A stretch of DNA of 64,000 nt from Mycolicibacterium austroafricanum (GTDB taxonomy: Bacteria > Actinomycetota > Actinomycetes > Mycobacteriales > Mycobacteriaceae): assembly GCF_902705885.1 (NCBI RefSeq), contig NZ_CACSIP010000056.1, forward strand, positions 1-64,000. Direction: 5' to 3'. Within the stretch, counting starts at the first letter, position 1; every line of letters begins with the position of its first letter. The notes beneath the pieces are model-generated. The model ran no database searches. It was not told the DNA's origin and worked only from the letters and a program-made list of their open reading frames with translations. Of this stretch, positions 34,415 to 42,636 are shown piece by piece. Both the position numbers and the translations under genes were made by a program.

Positions 34415-35461
34415 CTACCGCCTCGGTCTGCCCGTACTGGTCGAACGCCGCTGCGCACGGTTCATCAGGGTCGGCTCCTCGGATCTGGCGTAGGCGTCCA
34501 CGATCTCGCCCACCAGGCGGTGGCGGACCACGTCGGCGCTGGTGAGTTCGGCGAAGTGGATGTCATCGATCCCGTCGAGGATGCGCATCGCCGCGCGCAG
34601 GCCGGACGCGGCGCCACCGGGCAGGTCGACCTGCGTGATATCGCCTGTCACAACGATTTTGGAGTCGAAGCCGAGCCGGGTGAGGAACATCTTCATCTGC
34701 TCTGCGGTGGTGTTCTGCGCCTCGTCGAGGATGATGAACGCATCCGAAAGGGTTCTGCCACGCATGTACGCAAGCGGCGCCACCTCGATGACCCCGGCGC
34801 TCATCAGCTTCGGGATCAGCTCGGGATCCATCATGTCGTGCAGCGCGTCGTAGAGCGGACGCAGGTAGGGGTCGATCTTCTCGCTCAGGGTGCCGGGCAG
34901 AAAGCCAAGGCGCTCACCGGCTTCCACCGCCGGGCGGGTCAGGATGATCCGGCTGACCTGCTTGGTCTGCAACGCGTTGACGGCCTTGGCCATCGCCAGG
35001 TACGTCTTGCCGGTGCCGGCCGGACCGATGCCGAACACGATGGTGTGCGCGTCGATCGCGTCCACGTAGCGCTTCTGGTTCAGCGTCTTGGGGCGGATCG
35101 TCTTGCCGCGCCGCGACAGGATGTCCAGGGTCAGCACCTCGGCCGGCGACTCGTCGACCGTGCCCGTCAGCATGGCCACGCTGTGGCGCACCGCATCCGG
35201 TGTCAGCGTCTGGCCACTGGAGACGACCTCGATCAGTTCCGAGATCGCCCGCTCGGCCAGCGCGACGTCGGCAGGTTCGCCGGAGACCGTGATCGCGTTT
35301 CCGCGGGCATGGATGTCGGCGCTGAGAAGATTCTCCAGGGCACGCAGGTTCTCATCGGAGGAACCGAGCAGGCCCACGATGAGGTCGGGCGGAACAGTCA
35401 TGCTGCTGCGGACCGACGGCTCAGGCGTGTCCGAGGCGGCGTTCGTCTCGCGGGGGCTCAC
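34415..35461 (-). CDS. phoH1: PhoH-family ATPase
   Basis: The protein is 348 residues. It has an N-terminal KH-like part (LIVGLLGSSDENLRALE), Walker A GPAGTGKT and Walker B (DAFIILDEAQNTT), and an arginine-finger region near the end. It belongs to the PhoH RNA-helicase-like family linked to YbeY. The GTG at 35461 is used; ATG 35401 is possible. It is the first gene of the phoH-ybeY-CorC-CDA-era set. Confidence 0.93.
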   Translation of the reverse strand: MSPRETNAASDTPEPSVRSSMTVPPDLIVGLLGSSDENLRALENLLSADIHARGNAITVSGEPADVALAERAISELIEVVSSGQTLTPDAVRHSVAMLTGTVDESPAEVLTLDILSRRGKTIRPKTLNQKRYVDAIDAHTIVFGIGPAGTGKTYLAMAKAVNALQTKQVSRIILTRPAVEAGERLGFLPGTLSEKIDPYLRPLYDALHDMMDPELIPKLMSAGVIEVAPLAYMRGRTLSDAFIILDEAQNTTAEQMKMFLTRLGFDSKIVVTGDITQVDLPGGAASGLRAAMRILDGIDDIHFAELTSADVVRHRLVGEIVDAYARSEEPTLMNRAQRRSTSTGRPRR

Positions 35462-35542
35462 GTGTGGTTTTCTGCCTGCTTCCTGTGTCTCGACCCGAAT
35501 CGAAAACTCAGTTTAGCGCCGCCGACCGTCACGTCCCAACGC

Positions 35543-38431
35543 TCAGGGCGGCGGCCCGACCGGCGTCGGCTCCGTCGTCTGCACCGGCCGCGGCCCAGGC
35601 GGCCGCAACGGCCGTTCGCGAACCACCACCGGCCACCAGAACCACCGGCCCAGCAGCGTGGCGATCGACGGCATCATGAACGCCCGCACCACAAACGTGT
35701 CGAACAGCAGGCCCAGTCCGATCGTGGTGCCGACCTGCGCGATCACCCGCAGGTCACTGACCACCATGGAGGCCATCGTCAGCGCGAAGACCACCCCCGC
35801 CAGCGTCACCACGCTGCCGGTGCCGCCGATCGCGCGGATGATGCCGGTCTTGATACCCGCGTCGATCTCCTCCTTGAACCGCGAGACCAGCAACAGGTTG
35901 TAGTCCGACCCGACGGCGATGAGCGCGATGATCGACATCACCAGCACCATCCAGTGCAGCTCGATGCCGATGATGTGCTGCCAGATCAACACCGAGACCC
36001 CGAACGACGCGCCCAGCGAGAGCATCACGGTACCGACGATGACCAGCGAGGCAACCAGGCTGCGGGTCAGCAGCAGCATGACCATCAGCACCAGGCTCAG
36101 CGCGGCGAGGACGGCGATCATCATGTCGTAACGGGACCCGTCCGACATGTCCTTGAACGTCGCCGCGGTACCCGCGAGCTGGATCGTGGCGTCTTCCAGC
36201 GGGGTGCCCTTCAACGCTTCGATCGCCGCGACCTTGATCGGTTCGACCCGGGCAAGCGCCTCGGGTTCGGTCGGGTCGCCGCGGTGGGAGACCAGCATTC
36301 GCACCGTCTTGCCGTCGGGCGAGAAGAAACTCTCCATCGCCTGTTGGAAGTCCTTGTTGTCGAACACTTCCGGCGGCAGATAAAAGGAGTCGTCGTTTCT
36401 GGCCGCATCGAACGACTTCCCCATCGCCGTGGAGTTCTCGCTCATCTCGTCCATCTGATCGTAGAAGCCGCCCATGGTGGCGTAGGTGGTCAACATCATG
36501 TGACGCATGCTCTCCATGGTCTCGATCATCGGCGGGAACGTCGCGAGCATCTGCGGCAACAACGTCCGCATCGTCTCCATGTTCACCAGCGCCTTGTCGA
36601 ACGAGTCGGTCATGGTGCTGATGCCGTCCATCGAATCGAACAGCGACCGGAACGTCCAGCACATCGGGATGTTGTAGCAGTGCGGTTCCCAGTAGAAGTA
36701 GTTGCGGATCGGACGGAACTGGTCATCGAAGTTGGCGATCATGTCGCGGACCTGATGCACCGTCTGCTGCATCTCGGTGAAGTCGTCGATCATCACCGTG
36801 GTGACGTTCGACAACTGCGTCATCAGCCCGTACATGGTGTGCATCGTCCCGATCGTGCGGCCCAGGTCGTCGGCCTGGACACGCATGTCCGCCATCCGGT
36901 CCTGCATCAGCTTCATGTTCTGCTGCTGACCGACGCCCTGCATGCTGATCAGGAACGGGATCGAGGTGTTCTGGATCGGCGCACCGTCCGGACGGGTCGG
37001 GGCCTGCACGCGTGCGACGCCCTCGACCCCGAAGACCCGCTTGGCGAGGCGGTCCAATACCAGGAAGTCGGTCGGGTTGCGCAGGTCGTGGTCGGCCTCG
37101 ACGAGGAGGATCTCCGGGCTCATCCGGGACAGCGAGAAGTGTTCGGTCGCAGCCTCCAACCCGGCATTGGCCGGAATGGACTCCGGGATATAGCGGGTGT
37201 CGTCGTAGCTGGTCTGGTAGCCCGGCAGCGCGGCCAACCCGATGAAGGACAACGCCAGCGACGCCACGAGTATCGGCCCGGGCCAGCGGACCACCGTGGT
37301 GCCGACACGACGCCAGGCGCGGATCCGCATGGCGCGCTTGGGCTCGAGGAGACCGAACCGGCTGCCGACGGTCACGACGGCCGGTCCGAGGGTGAGCGCG
37401 ACGGCCATCCCGGCCAGAGTGCCCACCCCGCACGGCACCCCCATGCTCTGGAAGTAGGGCATGCGCGTGAACGACAGGCAGAACATCGCACCGGCAATGG
37501 TCAGACCGGACCCCAGCACGACGGGCGCCGTGCCGTGGAACATCTCGTAGTAGGCCTCTTCATGGGTGGCGCCGGAGGTTCGGGCCTCCTGATAACGGCC
37601 GACGAGGAAGATCGCGTAGTCGGTGCCCGCCGCCACAGCCAGCGAGATCAACAGGTTGGTCGCGAACGTCGACAGACCGATCAACTCGTAGTGGGCCAGC
37701 GCAGCGACGACACTTCGTGCCAGCCCCAACTGGACCAGAACCACCGCCAGCAGCAGCAGCACGGTCGAGATCGAGCGGTAGAAGAACAACAGCAGCACGG
37801 TGATCACCACGAAGGTGACCATCAGCACGAGCGCCATGCTGCGCTCACCGGCGATGTTGACGTCGGCGGTCAATGGCGCCGGCCCGGTGACATGCACCCG
37901 CACCCCGGGCGGCGGTGGTGAATTGGCGACGATGTCCCGGACCGCTGCTACGGCCTCGTTCGACTCGGCCTCGCCCATGTTGCCGGCGAGGTTCAGCGTC
38001 GCGTACGCCGCTCGGCCGTCCGAGCTCTGCGCGGCCGCCTCGGTCAGCGGGTCACCCCACATGTCCTGGATGTTGCGAACATGATCGTCGGCGCCTTGCA
38101 GGCTGGCGATCAGGCCGTCGTAGTAGTCGTGCGCATCGTCACCGAGGGGTTTCTCGTTCTCGCTCTCCAGCACGATCAACGCGATCGAATCCGAGTCGGC
38201 CTCCTCGAAGAGCCGGCCCATGTCGGCCATGGCCTGCATCGACGGCGCATTACTCGGGCTCATCGAGACCGAATTCTCGGCAGCGACGACCTCCAGTTGA
38301 GGCACGAGCACGTTCAGGGCAACAAGCAGAAGCGTCCAACCCACGATGATGGGGATCGCCAACCGTCGGATCCACTGCGCGAGGAACCTCGGGCGGCGCA
38401 GCTCCTCGCTGCGGTTGCCGGCGACGGTCAT
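35543..38431 (-). CDS. MmpL-family RND transporter, siderophore-export type
   Basis: The protein is about 962 residues with two RND halves, each with a periplasmic domain and six helices: the first large loop runs about residues 50-200, the second about 430-720, with a long helical hairpin rich in Met (TMHTMYGLM, METMRTLLPQM) like other MmpL4/5 proteins. The TM4 and TM10 proton-relay motifs GTDYAIFL and GSDYNLLLV are present. It is coupled to mmpS (stop/start overlap 38431-38434), which lies behind an iron box, and sits near the mycobactin genes, so siderophore export is likely. ATG 38431 is used; a GTG at 38434 overlaps the mmpS stop. Confidence 0.9.
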   Translation of the reverse strand: MTVAGNRSEELRRPRFLAQWIRRLAIPIIVGWTLLLVALNVLVPQLEVVAAENSVSMSPSNAPSMQAMADMGRLFEEADSDSIALIVLESENEKPLGDDAHDYYDGLIASLQGADDHVRNIQDMWGDPLTEAAAQSSDGRAAYATLNLAGNMGEAESNEAVAAVRDIVANSPPPPGVRVHVTGPAPLTADVNIAGERSMALVLMVTFVVITVLLLFFYRSISTVLLLLAVVLVQLGLARSVVAALAHYELIGLSTFATNLLISLAVAAGTDYAIFLVGRYQEARTSGATHEEAYYEMFHGTAPVVLGSGLTIAGAMFCLSFTRMPYFQSMGVPCGVGTLAGMAVALTLGPAVVTVGSRFGLLEPKRAMRIRAWRRVGTTVVRWPGPILVASLALSFIGLAALPGYQTSYDDTRYIPESIPANAGLEAATEHFSLSRMSPEILLVEADHDLRNPTDFLVLDRLAKRVFGVEGVARVQAPTRPDGAPIQNTSIPFLISMQGVGQQQNMKLMQDRMADMRVQADDLGRTIGTMHTMYGLMTQLSNVTTVMIDDFTEMQQTVHQVRDMIANFDDQFRPIRNYFYWEPHCYNIPMCWTFRSLFDSMDGISTMTDSFDKALVNMETMRTLLPQMLATFPPMIETMESMRHMMLTTYATMGGFYDQMDEMSENSTAMGKSFDAARNDDSFYLPPEVFDNKDFQQAMESFFSPDGKTVRMLVSHRGDPTEPEALARVEPIKVAAIEALKGTPLEDATIQLAGTAATFKDMSDGSRYDMMIAVLAALSLVLMVMLLLTRSLVASLVIVGTVMLSLGASFGVSVLIWQHIIGIELHWMVLVMSIIALIAVGSDYNLLLVSRFKEEIDAGIKTGIIRAIGGTGSVVTLAGVVFALTMASMVVSDLRVIAQVGTTIGLGLLFDTFVVRAFMMPSIATLLGRWFWWPVVVRERPLRPPGPRPVQTTEPTPVGPPP

Positions 38432-38850
38432 CACGCCGCCTTCGTGAAGCAGTAGATGTAGGCGCTGACGTTACTGATGGTGCGTTCGTCCTTGACTTCT
38501 CCGTCGGCAGTGATCCGACATCCGATGAAGTCGCCGTTTCCCTGCGCCACGATGTTTCCCGACATCGCCGGGGAGTCGGTCTCGATGTCGATCGACCACG
38601 GCAGGGCGGCACCCACAAGCTGGTTGGGGTCGCCCTCGGCGTCGACGTAGTTGATGTCGGCGACCGCGCCCGATTCCCCCCAGACCTCGTATCGCACGAT
38701 CTTCGGGTCGGACTTGTTGGAGTCCTCGGTTATGCTCCCCGCATACGTGGGCAGCTGCTGGGAGCCGAAAATGCCGCGGATCCGCCACACGCTGAACGCG
38801 CCGACAGCGAGCACGACCACCAAGACGAGCGGTATCCACGCTCGTGCCAA
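38431..38850 (-). CDS. MmpS-family accessory protein of the siderophore exporter
   Basis: The protein is about 140 residues: an N-terminal membrane helix (WIPLVLVVVLAVGAFSVW), then a periplasmic beta-rich domain (KIVRYEVWGESGAVADINYVD), typical for MmpS. It stabilises MmpL export. The start is uncertain: the given TTG is 18 nt from the best Shine-Dalgarno (GAAGGA), whereas an ATT at 38862 or CTG at 38865 has ideal spacing and would give LTRLARAWIPL, closer to family N-termini. Its upstream region carries a candidate IdeR box. Confidence 0.88.
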   Translation of the reverse strand: MARAWIPLVLVVVLAVGAFSVWRIRGIFGSQQLPTYAGSITEDSNKSDPKIVRYEVWGESGAVADINYVDAEGDPNQLVGAALPWSIDIETDSPAMSGNIVAQGNGDFIGCRITADGEVKDERTISNVSAYIYCFTKAA

Positions 38851-38903
38851 ACGGGTGAGAATCAGAAGTCCTTCGCCCTCGGGTGCTTCATCTGGGTCAT
38901 TCA

Positions 38904-38922
38904 GAAGGGAAGGCTAACCTAT
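38904..38922 (-). promoter_or_regulatory. Candidate IdeR iron box upstream of mmpS
   Basis: Read on the minus strand, ATAGGTTAGCCTTCCCTTC matches 14 of 19 positions of the IdeR consensus TTAGGTTAGSCTAACCTAA, with a strong left half-site. It lies 54 nt or more before the mmpS start. This suggests iron-dependent repression of the exporter. Weaker than the boxes at 42546. Confidence 0.5.
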
Positions 38923-38960
38923 CTAAAGGTGGGCGAGGCAGCTACCCCCCGGGGGTGTGG

Positions 38961-39701
38961 TCAGTGCCAACGTTGCGTCAGCACTCCGAGCGCACCCAGC
39001 GCCACCGCGGCGGCCGTCGACGTCCGTAACACCGTCGGCCCCAACCGGACCGCGACCGCGCCGGCCTCCGTCAGCTCCGCCAGCTCGGCGTCGGCGATGC
39101 CGCCTTCGGGCCCGACGACCAGGGTCAGCGCCTCCGCCTGTGCCAGCGCCACCTCGGTGAGGGGGCCGGCGGCCGACTCGTGCAGCACCAGCACCGTGGC
39201 CGGCTCGGCGGCACGCACCCGGTCGACGAGTTCGGCGGTCGACACCACACCGTCGACGGCGGGAATGTAGGGCCGGCGGGACTGCCGAGCGGCCGAGCGC
39301 GCCACCGCCCGCCAGCGCCGCAGGCCCTTCTCGACCTTTGCAGGTCCGTCCCACCGAGCCACACATCGCGACGCCTGCCACGCCACGAACGCGTCGGCTC
39401 CCACCTCCGTGGCGAGTTCGACGGCGAGCTCGGAGCGCTCGGATTTGGGCAATGCCTGCACCACGGTGATCTCCGGAACCGGACGCTGCACCTGGTGACG
39501 CTCCTGCACCCGGGCCGACAGCCGACCCTTCGCGACGTCCTCGACGACGCAGTGCGCGAGGGCGCCCGCGCCGTCGCTCAGGTCGAGATGTTCCCCAGGG
39601 CGGGTTCGGCGCACGTTGGCAGCGTGGAAGCCCTCGTCGCCGTCGACGACGGCGAGGTCACCGACCGGGGGCACCGCGTGGACGTAGAAGAGACTGCGCA
39701 C
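38961..39701 (-). CDS. rsmE: 16S rRNA m3U1498 methyltransferase RsmE
   Basis: The protein is 246 residues. N-terminal PUA-like region, then a SPOUT knot with VVGPEGGIADAEL and RLGPTVLRTSTAA binding SAM. It methylates U1498 of 16S rRNA. It lies 7 nt after dnaJ2 in the conserved rsmE-dnaJ2-hrcA set. The end is followed by the mmpS promoter region, so the iron genes were placed next to this set. Confidence 0.94.
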   Translation of the reverse strand: MRSLFYVHAVPPVGDLAVVDGDEGFHAANVRRTRPGEHLDLSDGAGALAHCVVEDVAKGRLSARVQERHQVQRPVPEITVVQALPKSERSELAVELATEVGADAFVAWQASRCVARWDGPAKVEKGLRRWRAVARSAARQSRRPYIPAVDGVVSTAELVDRVRAAEPATVLVLHESAAGPLTEVALAQAEALTLVVGPEGGIADAELAELTEAGAVAVRLGPTVLRTSTAAAVALGALGVLTQRWH

Positions 39702-39707
39702 TGCGCG

Positions 39708-40853
39708 CTAGCGGCCGGTAAACGTTTCGCGCAGCCGGTTGAACAGACCGCCGCCGTGCGACGAGTTGTTGCTGTGGGCGGTGCGCACCTCGGCGATGCC
39801 TTTGGTGCGCTCCTTGAAGGCCCGCAACAGCTCGATGTCGTCGTGGTCGAGCCGCGACGGAACCACGACGTCGATGTGGGCGTGCAGATTGCCGCGGACA
39901 CCGGAGCGCAGGTGCGGCATGCCGTGGCCGCGCAGCGTGGTGACCGAGCCGGGTTGGGTCCCGGCGCCGACGGTGATCTCGATGGGGCCGTCGATGATCG
40001 CGTCGACGGTGACCGAGGTGCCCAGCGCCGCGTCGACCATCGGCACCGAGATCGTGCAGTGCAGGTCGTCACCGTCGCGGACGAACACGTCGTGTGGCTT
40101 CTCGTGGACCTCGACGTACAGGTCGCCTGCGGGTCCGCCGCCGGGCCCGACCTCGCCCTGCGCGGCCAGCCGCACCCGCATCCCGTCCCCCGCCCCGGCG
40201 GGGATCTTGACGCTGATGTCGCGGCGGGCACGCACCCGACCGTCCCCGGCGCACCGATTGCACGGGTCCGGGATGACCTCGCCGACGCCACCGCACACCG
40301 GACAGGGACGAGAGGTCATCACCTGTCCCAGCAGGGAGCGCTGCACGGTCTGGATCTCGCCCCGTCCGCCGCAGGTGTCACAGGACACCGGAGTGGAGTT
40401 GCCGTGGGTGCCCTTGCCCTGGCACAGGTCGCAGAGCACCGCGGTGTCGACCGTCACCTGTTTGGTCACCCCGGTCGCGCACTCCTCGAGGTCCAGCCGC
40501 ATCCGCAGCAACGAGTCGGAACCGGGACGAACCCGCCCGGTCGGCCCGCGCGAGGCGGCACCGCCGCCGAAGAACGCCTCGAACACGTCCCCGAGACCGC
40601 CGAACCCGGAGAAGCCACCGCCGCCGGCGGCCGCGGATTCCATCGGATCGCCACCGAGATCGACGATCCGGCGCTTCTCCGGATCGCTGAGCACCTCGTA
40701 AGCGACGCTGATCTCCTTGAACCGGGCCTGCGCGGCCTCGTCGGGATTGACGTCGGGGTGCAGCTCGCGAGCGAGCTTGCGATAGGCGCGCTTGATCTCC
40801 GAGTCACTCGCACCGCTGCTCAACCCGAGCAGCCCGTAATAGTCGCGTGCCAC
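39708..40853 (-). CDS. dnaJ2: Chaperone DnaJ (DnaJ2)
   Basis: The protein is 381 residues: a J domain with HPD (ARELHPDVNPDEA), a Gly/Phe region (GFSGFGGLGDVFEAFF), four zinc-binding CxxCxGxG-type repeats (CDLCQGKG, CDTCGGRG, CPVCGGVG, CNRCAGDG) and the C-terminal substrate-binding part. GTG 40853 (ARDYYGLLG) matches the mycobacterial start, rather than the TTG at 40859. It follows hrcA by 44 nt. Confidence 0.96.
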   Translation of the reverse strand: MARDYYGLLGLSSGASDSEIKRAYRKLARELHPDVNPDEAAQARFKEISVAYEVLSDPEKRRIVDLGGDPMESAAAGGGGFSGFGGLGDVFEAFFGGGAASRGPTGRVRPGSDSLLRMRLDLEECATGVTKQVTVDTAVLCDLCQGKGTHGNSTPVSCDTCGGRGEIQTVQRSLLGQVMTSRPCPVCGGVGEVIPDPCNRCAGDGRVRARRDISVKIPAGAGDGMRVRLAAQGEVGPGGGPAGDLYVEVHEKPHDVFVRDGDDLHCTISVPMVDAALGTSVTVDAIIDGPIEITVGAGTQPGSVTTLRGHGMPHLRSGVRGNLHAHIDVVVPSRLDHDDIELLRAFKERTKGIAEVRTAHSNNSSHGGGLFNRLRETFTGR

Positions 40854-40897
40854 GCTCAACCTTTCCCACCCGCTGATCTGTCCGAAACGAACACCGA

Positions 40898-41929
40898 TCA
40901 GCGGCTACCTAGGACCTCGCCAATATAGAGAGCAACCGCGGCGACGTTGGCGATGGTTCCCGGATAGTCCATCCGAGTGGGACCCACCACACCCATGCCG
41001 CCGAACACCTTGCCCGAACTACCGTATGCCGTGCTGACCACCGAGGTGCCGGCCATCTGTTCGGCCTCTGTTTCATGACCGATCCGGACGGTGACCTTAC
41101 CCGCCTCCTGCTGCGCGGCGAGCAGCCGCAGTACCACGACCTGCTCCTCGAGCGCTTCGAGGACCGAGCGCAGCGAACCCCCGAAATCCGCGGTGTTGCG
41201 GGTGAGGTTGGCAGTGCCGCCCAACATCAGCCGCTCCTCGCTGTGTTCGACCAGCGACTCCACCAGAACGGTCGCCGACCTGCCGACCGCATTGGCGAGG
41301 CGACCCTGGCCGTTGAGCTGTGAGGCCAGATCGGAGACCGCGATGGAGGCGGCGGCCAGGGGCTTGCCCTCCAGCGCCTGCCCGAGGAGGTCGCGCAGCT
41401 GGGACAGCTCGACGTCGTCGATGCCGTCGCCCAGCTCGACGATCCGCTGGTCCACCCGGCCGGAGTCGGTGATCACCACCAGCAGCAGCCGCGCCGGCGT
41501 CAGCGCCACCACCTCCAGATGCCGCACCGACGACGTCGACAGCGTCGGGTACTGCACGATCGCGACCTGGCGGGTCAGCTGGGCGAGCAGTCGCACCGCA
41601 CGGCGCAGCACGTCGTCCAGATCGACCCCGGACTCCAGGAACTTCAGGATCGCGCGCCGCTCCGCGCTGGACATCGGTTTGACGTTGTCGAGCCGGTCGA
41701 CGAACTCGCGGTAGCCCTTCTCGGTGGGCACCCGGCCCGAGCTGGTGTGCGGCTGGGCGATGTATCCCTCCGCCTCCAGCACCGCCATGTCGTTGCGCAC
41801 CGTCGCGCTCGACACCCCAAGGTTGTGACGCTCGACCAGGGACTTGGAACCGATGGGCTCCTTGGTCGAGACGAAGTCGGCAACGATCGCGCGCAGCACC
41901 TCGAATCGACGATCGTCAGCGCTACCCAT
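40898..41929 (-). CDS. hrcA: Heat-inducible repressor HrcA
   Basis: The protein is 343 residues. The N-terminal winged helix is clear (VSSATVRNDMAVLEAEGYIAQPHTSSGRVPT) with the HrcA-typical RVPTEKGYREFVD, and the C-terminal GAF-like domain ends in VGPTRMDYPG. It represses groE-type operons through CIRCE elements. I found no clear CIRCE repeat upstream in this window, so autoregulation here is not supported. Confidence 0.95.
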   Translation of the reverse strand: MGSADDRRFEVLRAIVADFVSTKEPIGSKSLVERHNLGVSSATVRNDMAVLEAEGYIAQPHTSSGRVPTEKGYREFVDRLDNVKPMSSAERRAILKFLESGVDLDDVLRRAVRLLAQLTRQVAIVQYPTLSTSSVRHLEVVALTPARLLLVVITDSGRVDQRIVELGDGIDDVELSQLRDLLGQALEGKPLAAASIAVSDLASQLNGQGRLANAVGRSATVLVESLVEHSEERLMLGGTANLTRNTADFGGSLRSVLEALEEQVVVLRLLAAQQEAGKVTVRIGHETEAEQMAGTSVVSTAYGSSGKVFGGMGVVGPTRMDYPGTIANVAAVALYIGEVLGSR

Positions 41930-42086
41930 TGTTCACCCACCTCTCGTCGGCCGTACCGGTCGACGTTCAGTTTACGGTGACCAGCGGCGAGTCCACTCCG
42001 CGGAGCAACCCGACGCGCCCGCCAGGCAGGGGTTAACCTGGCAGACGGTCGAATATTGCGGGGGCAAGGGCAGCGAAGGCACGTCG

Positions 42087-42401
42087 ATGATCTTCAAGGG
42101 AGTCCGTGATGGCAGGCCCTACCCCGACCACGGGCTGTCGCACCGGCAGTGGGCCCAGATCCCGCCGCGCCAGATCCGCCTCGACGAGTTGGTGATGACG
42201 ACCACCGTGCTCGCGCTGGACCGACTGCTCTCGGAGGACTCCACCTTCTACGGTGACCTGTTCCCCCACGCGGTCCGGTGGCGCGGCAGTGTCTACCTCG
42301 AAGACGGCCTGCACCGGGCCGTGCAGGCGGCGCTGCGCAACAGGACCGTGCTGCACGCACGGGTGTTCGACATGGACACGCCGCTCCCCCAGCCCGGCTG
42401 A
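42087..42401 (+). CDS. Conserved small protein (Rv2375-like)
   Basis: The product is 104 residues beginning MIFKGVRDGRPYPDHGL, with the conserved IRLDELVMTTTVLALDRLLSEDSTFYGDLFPHA split by turns. This family sits next to hrcA in mycobacteria (Rv2375). No signal peptide or membrane segment. The ATG at 42087 is used; the longer frame from 41844 is antisense to hrcA. Function unknown. A minus-strand frame (42033-42356) over the same bases is a shadow. Confidence 0.82.
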   Translation: MIFKGVRDGRPYPDHGLSHRQWAQIPPRQIRLDELVMTTTVLALDRLLSEDSTFYGDLFPHAVRWRGSVYLEDGLHRAVQAALRNRTVLHARVFDMDTPLPQPG

Positions 42402-42545
42402 CCCCCGATATCGCCGGGCAGTTGAACATCGCCGACCCCTTCACTGCGGTGAAACCGGGCGAGTAGCGGGGCAAATTCGCCACTGCCGCCGGAACCCGGC
42501 CGCCGCCGTACGAGTCCGAACGGCGAAACTCCTGGCCATCATAAA

Positions 42546-42564
42546 TTAGGTTAGGCAAACCTAT
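42546..42564 (+). promoter_or_regulatory. IdeR iron box 1 before the GjpA-like gene
   Basis: TTAGGTTAGGCAAACCTAT matches 17 of 19 bases of the IdeR consensus. It lies 73 nt from the GTG start of the downstream gene. A second box follows, with a centre-to-centre distance of 25 bp. Confidence 0.82.
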
Positions 42565-42570
42565 TGGCAC

Positions 42571-42589
42571 TTAGGTAATCCTCAGCTAA
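42571..42589 (+). promoter_or_regulatory. IdeR iron box 2 before the GjpA-like gene
   Basis: TTAGGTAATCCTCAGCTAA matches 15 of 19 positions of the IdeR consensus. Two boxes spaced 25 bp apart on one face (about two and a half helical turns) suggest cooperative IdeR binding. Confidence 0.65.
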
Positions 42590-42636
42590 TATCCAGGCGT
42601 CTCACAGGGAGATACTCAGCGACTACAGGAGATGCT

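Noticed and set aside
34520..37921. 1133-residue plus-strand open frame opposite phoH and mmpL
   Set aside because: It has a His/Arg/Gln/Gly-rich composition with no fold pattern, and lies wholly antisense to mmpL, phoH1 and their intergenic gap. This is a typical GC-rich shadow frame.
41930..42086. CIRCE element before hrcA
   Set aside because: No inverted repeat of the TTAGCACTC type was found in the intergenic stretch.
42033..42356. 107-residue minus frame opposite the Rv2375-like gene
   Set aside because: It starts inside the well-patterned plus-strand gene, with no ribosome site and no family features.
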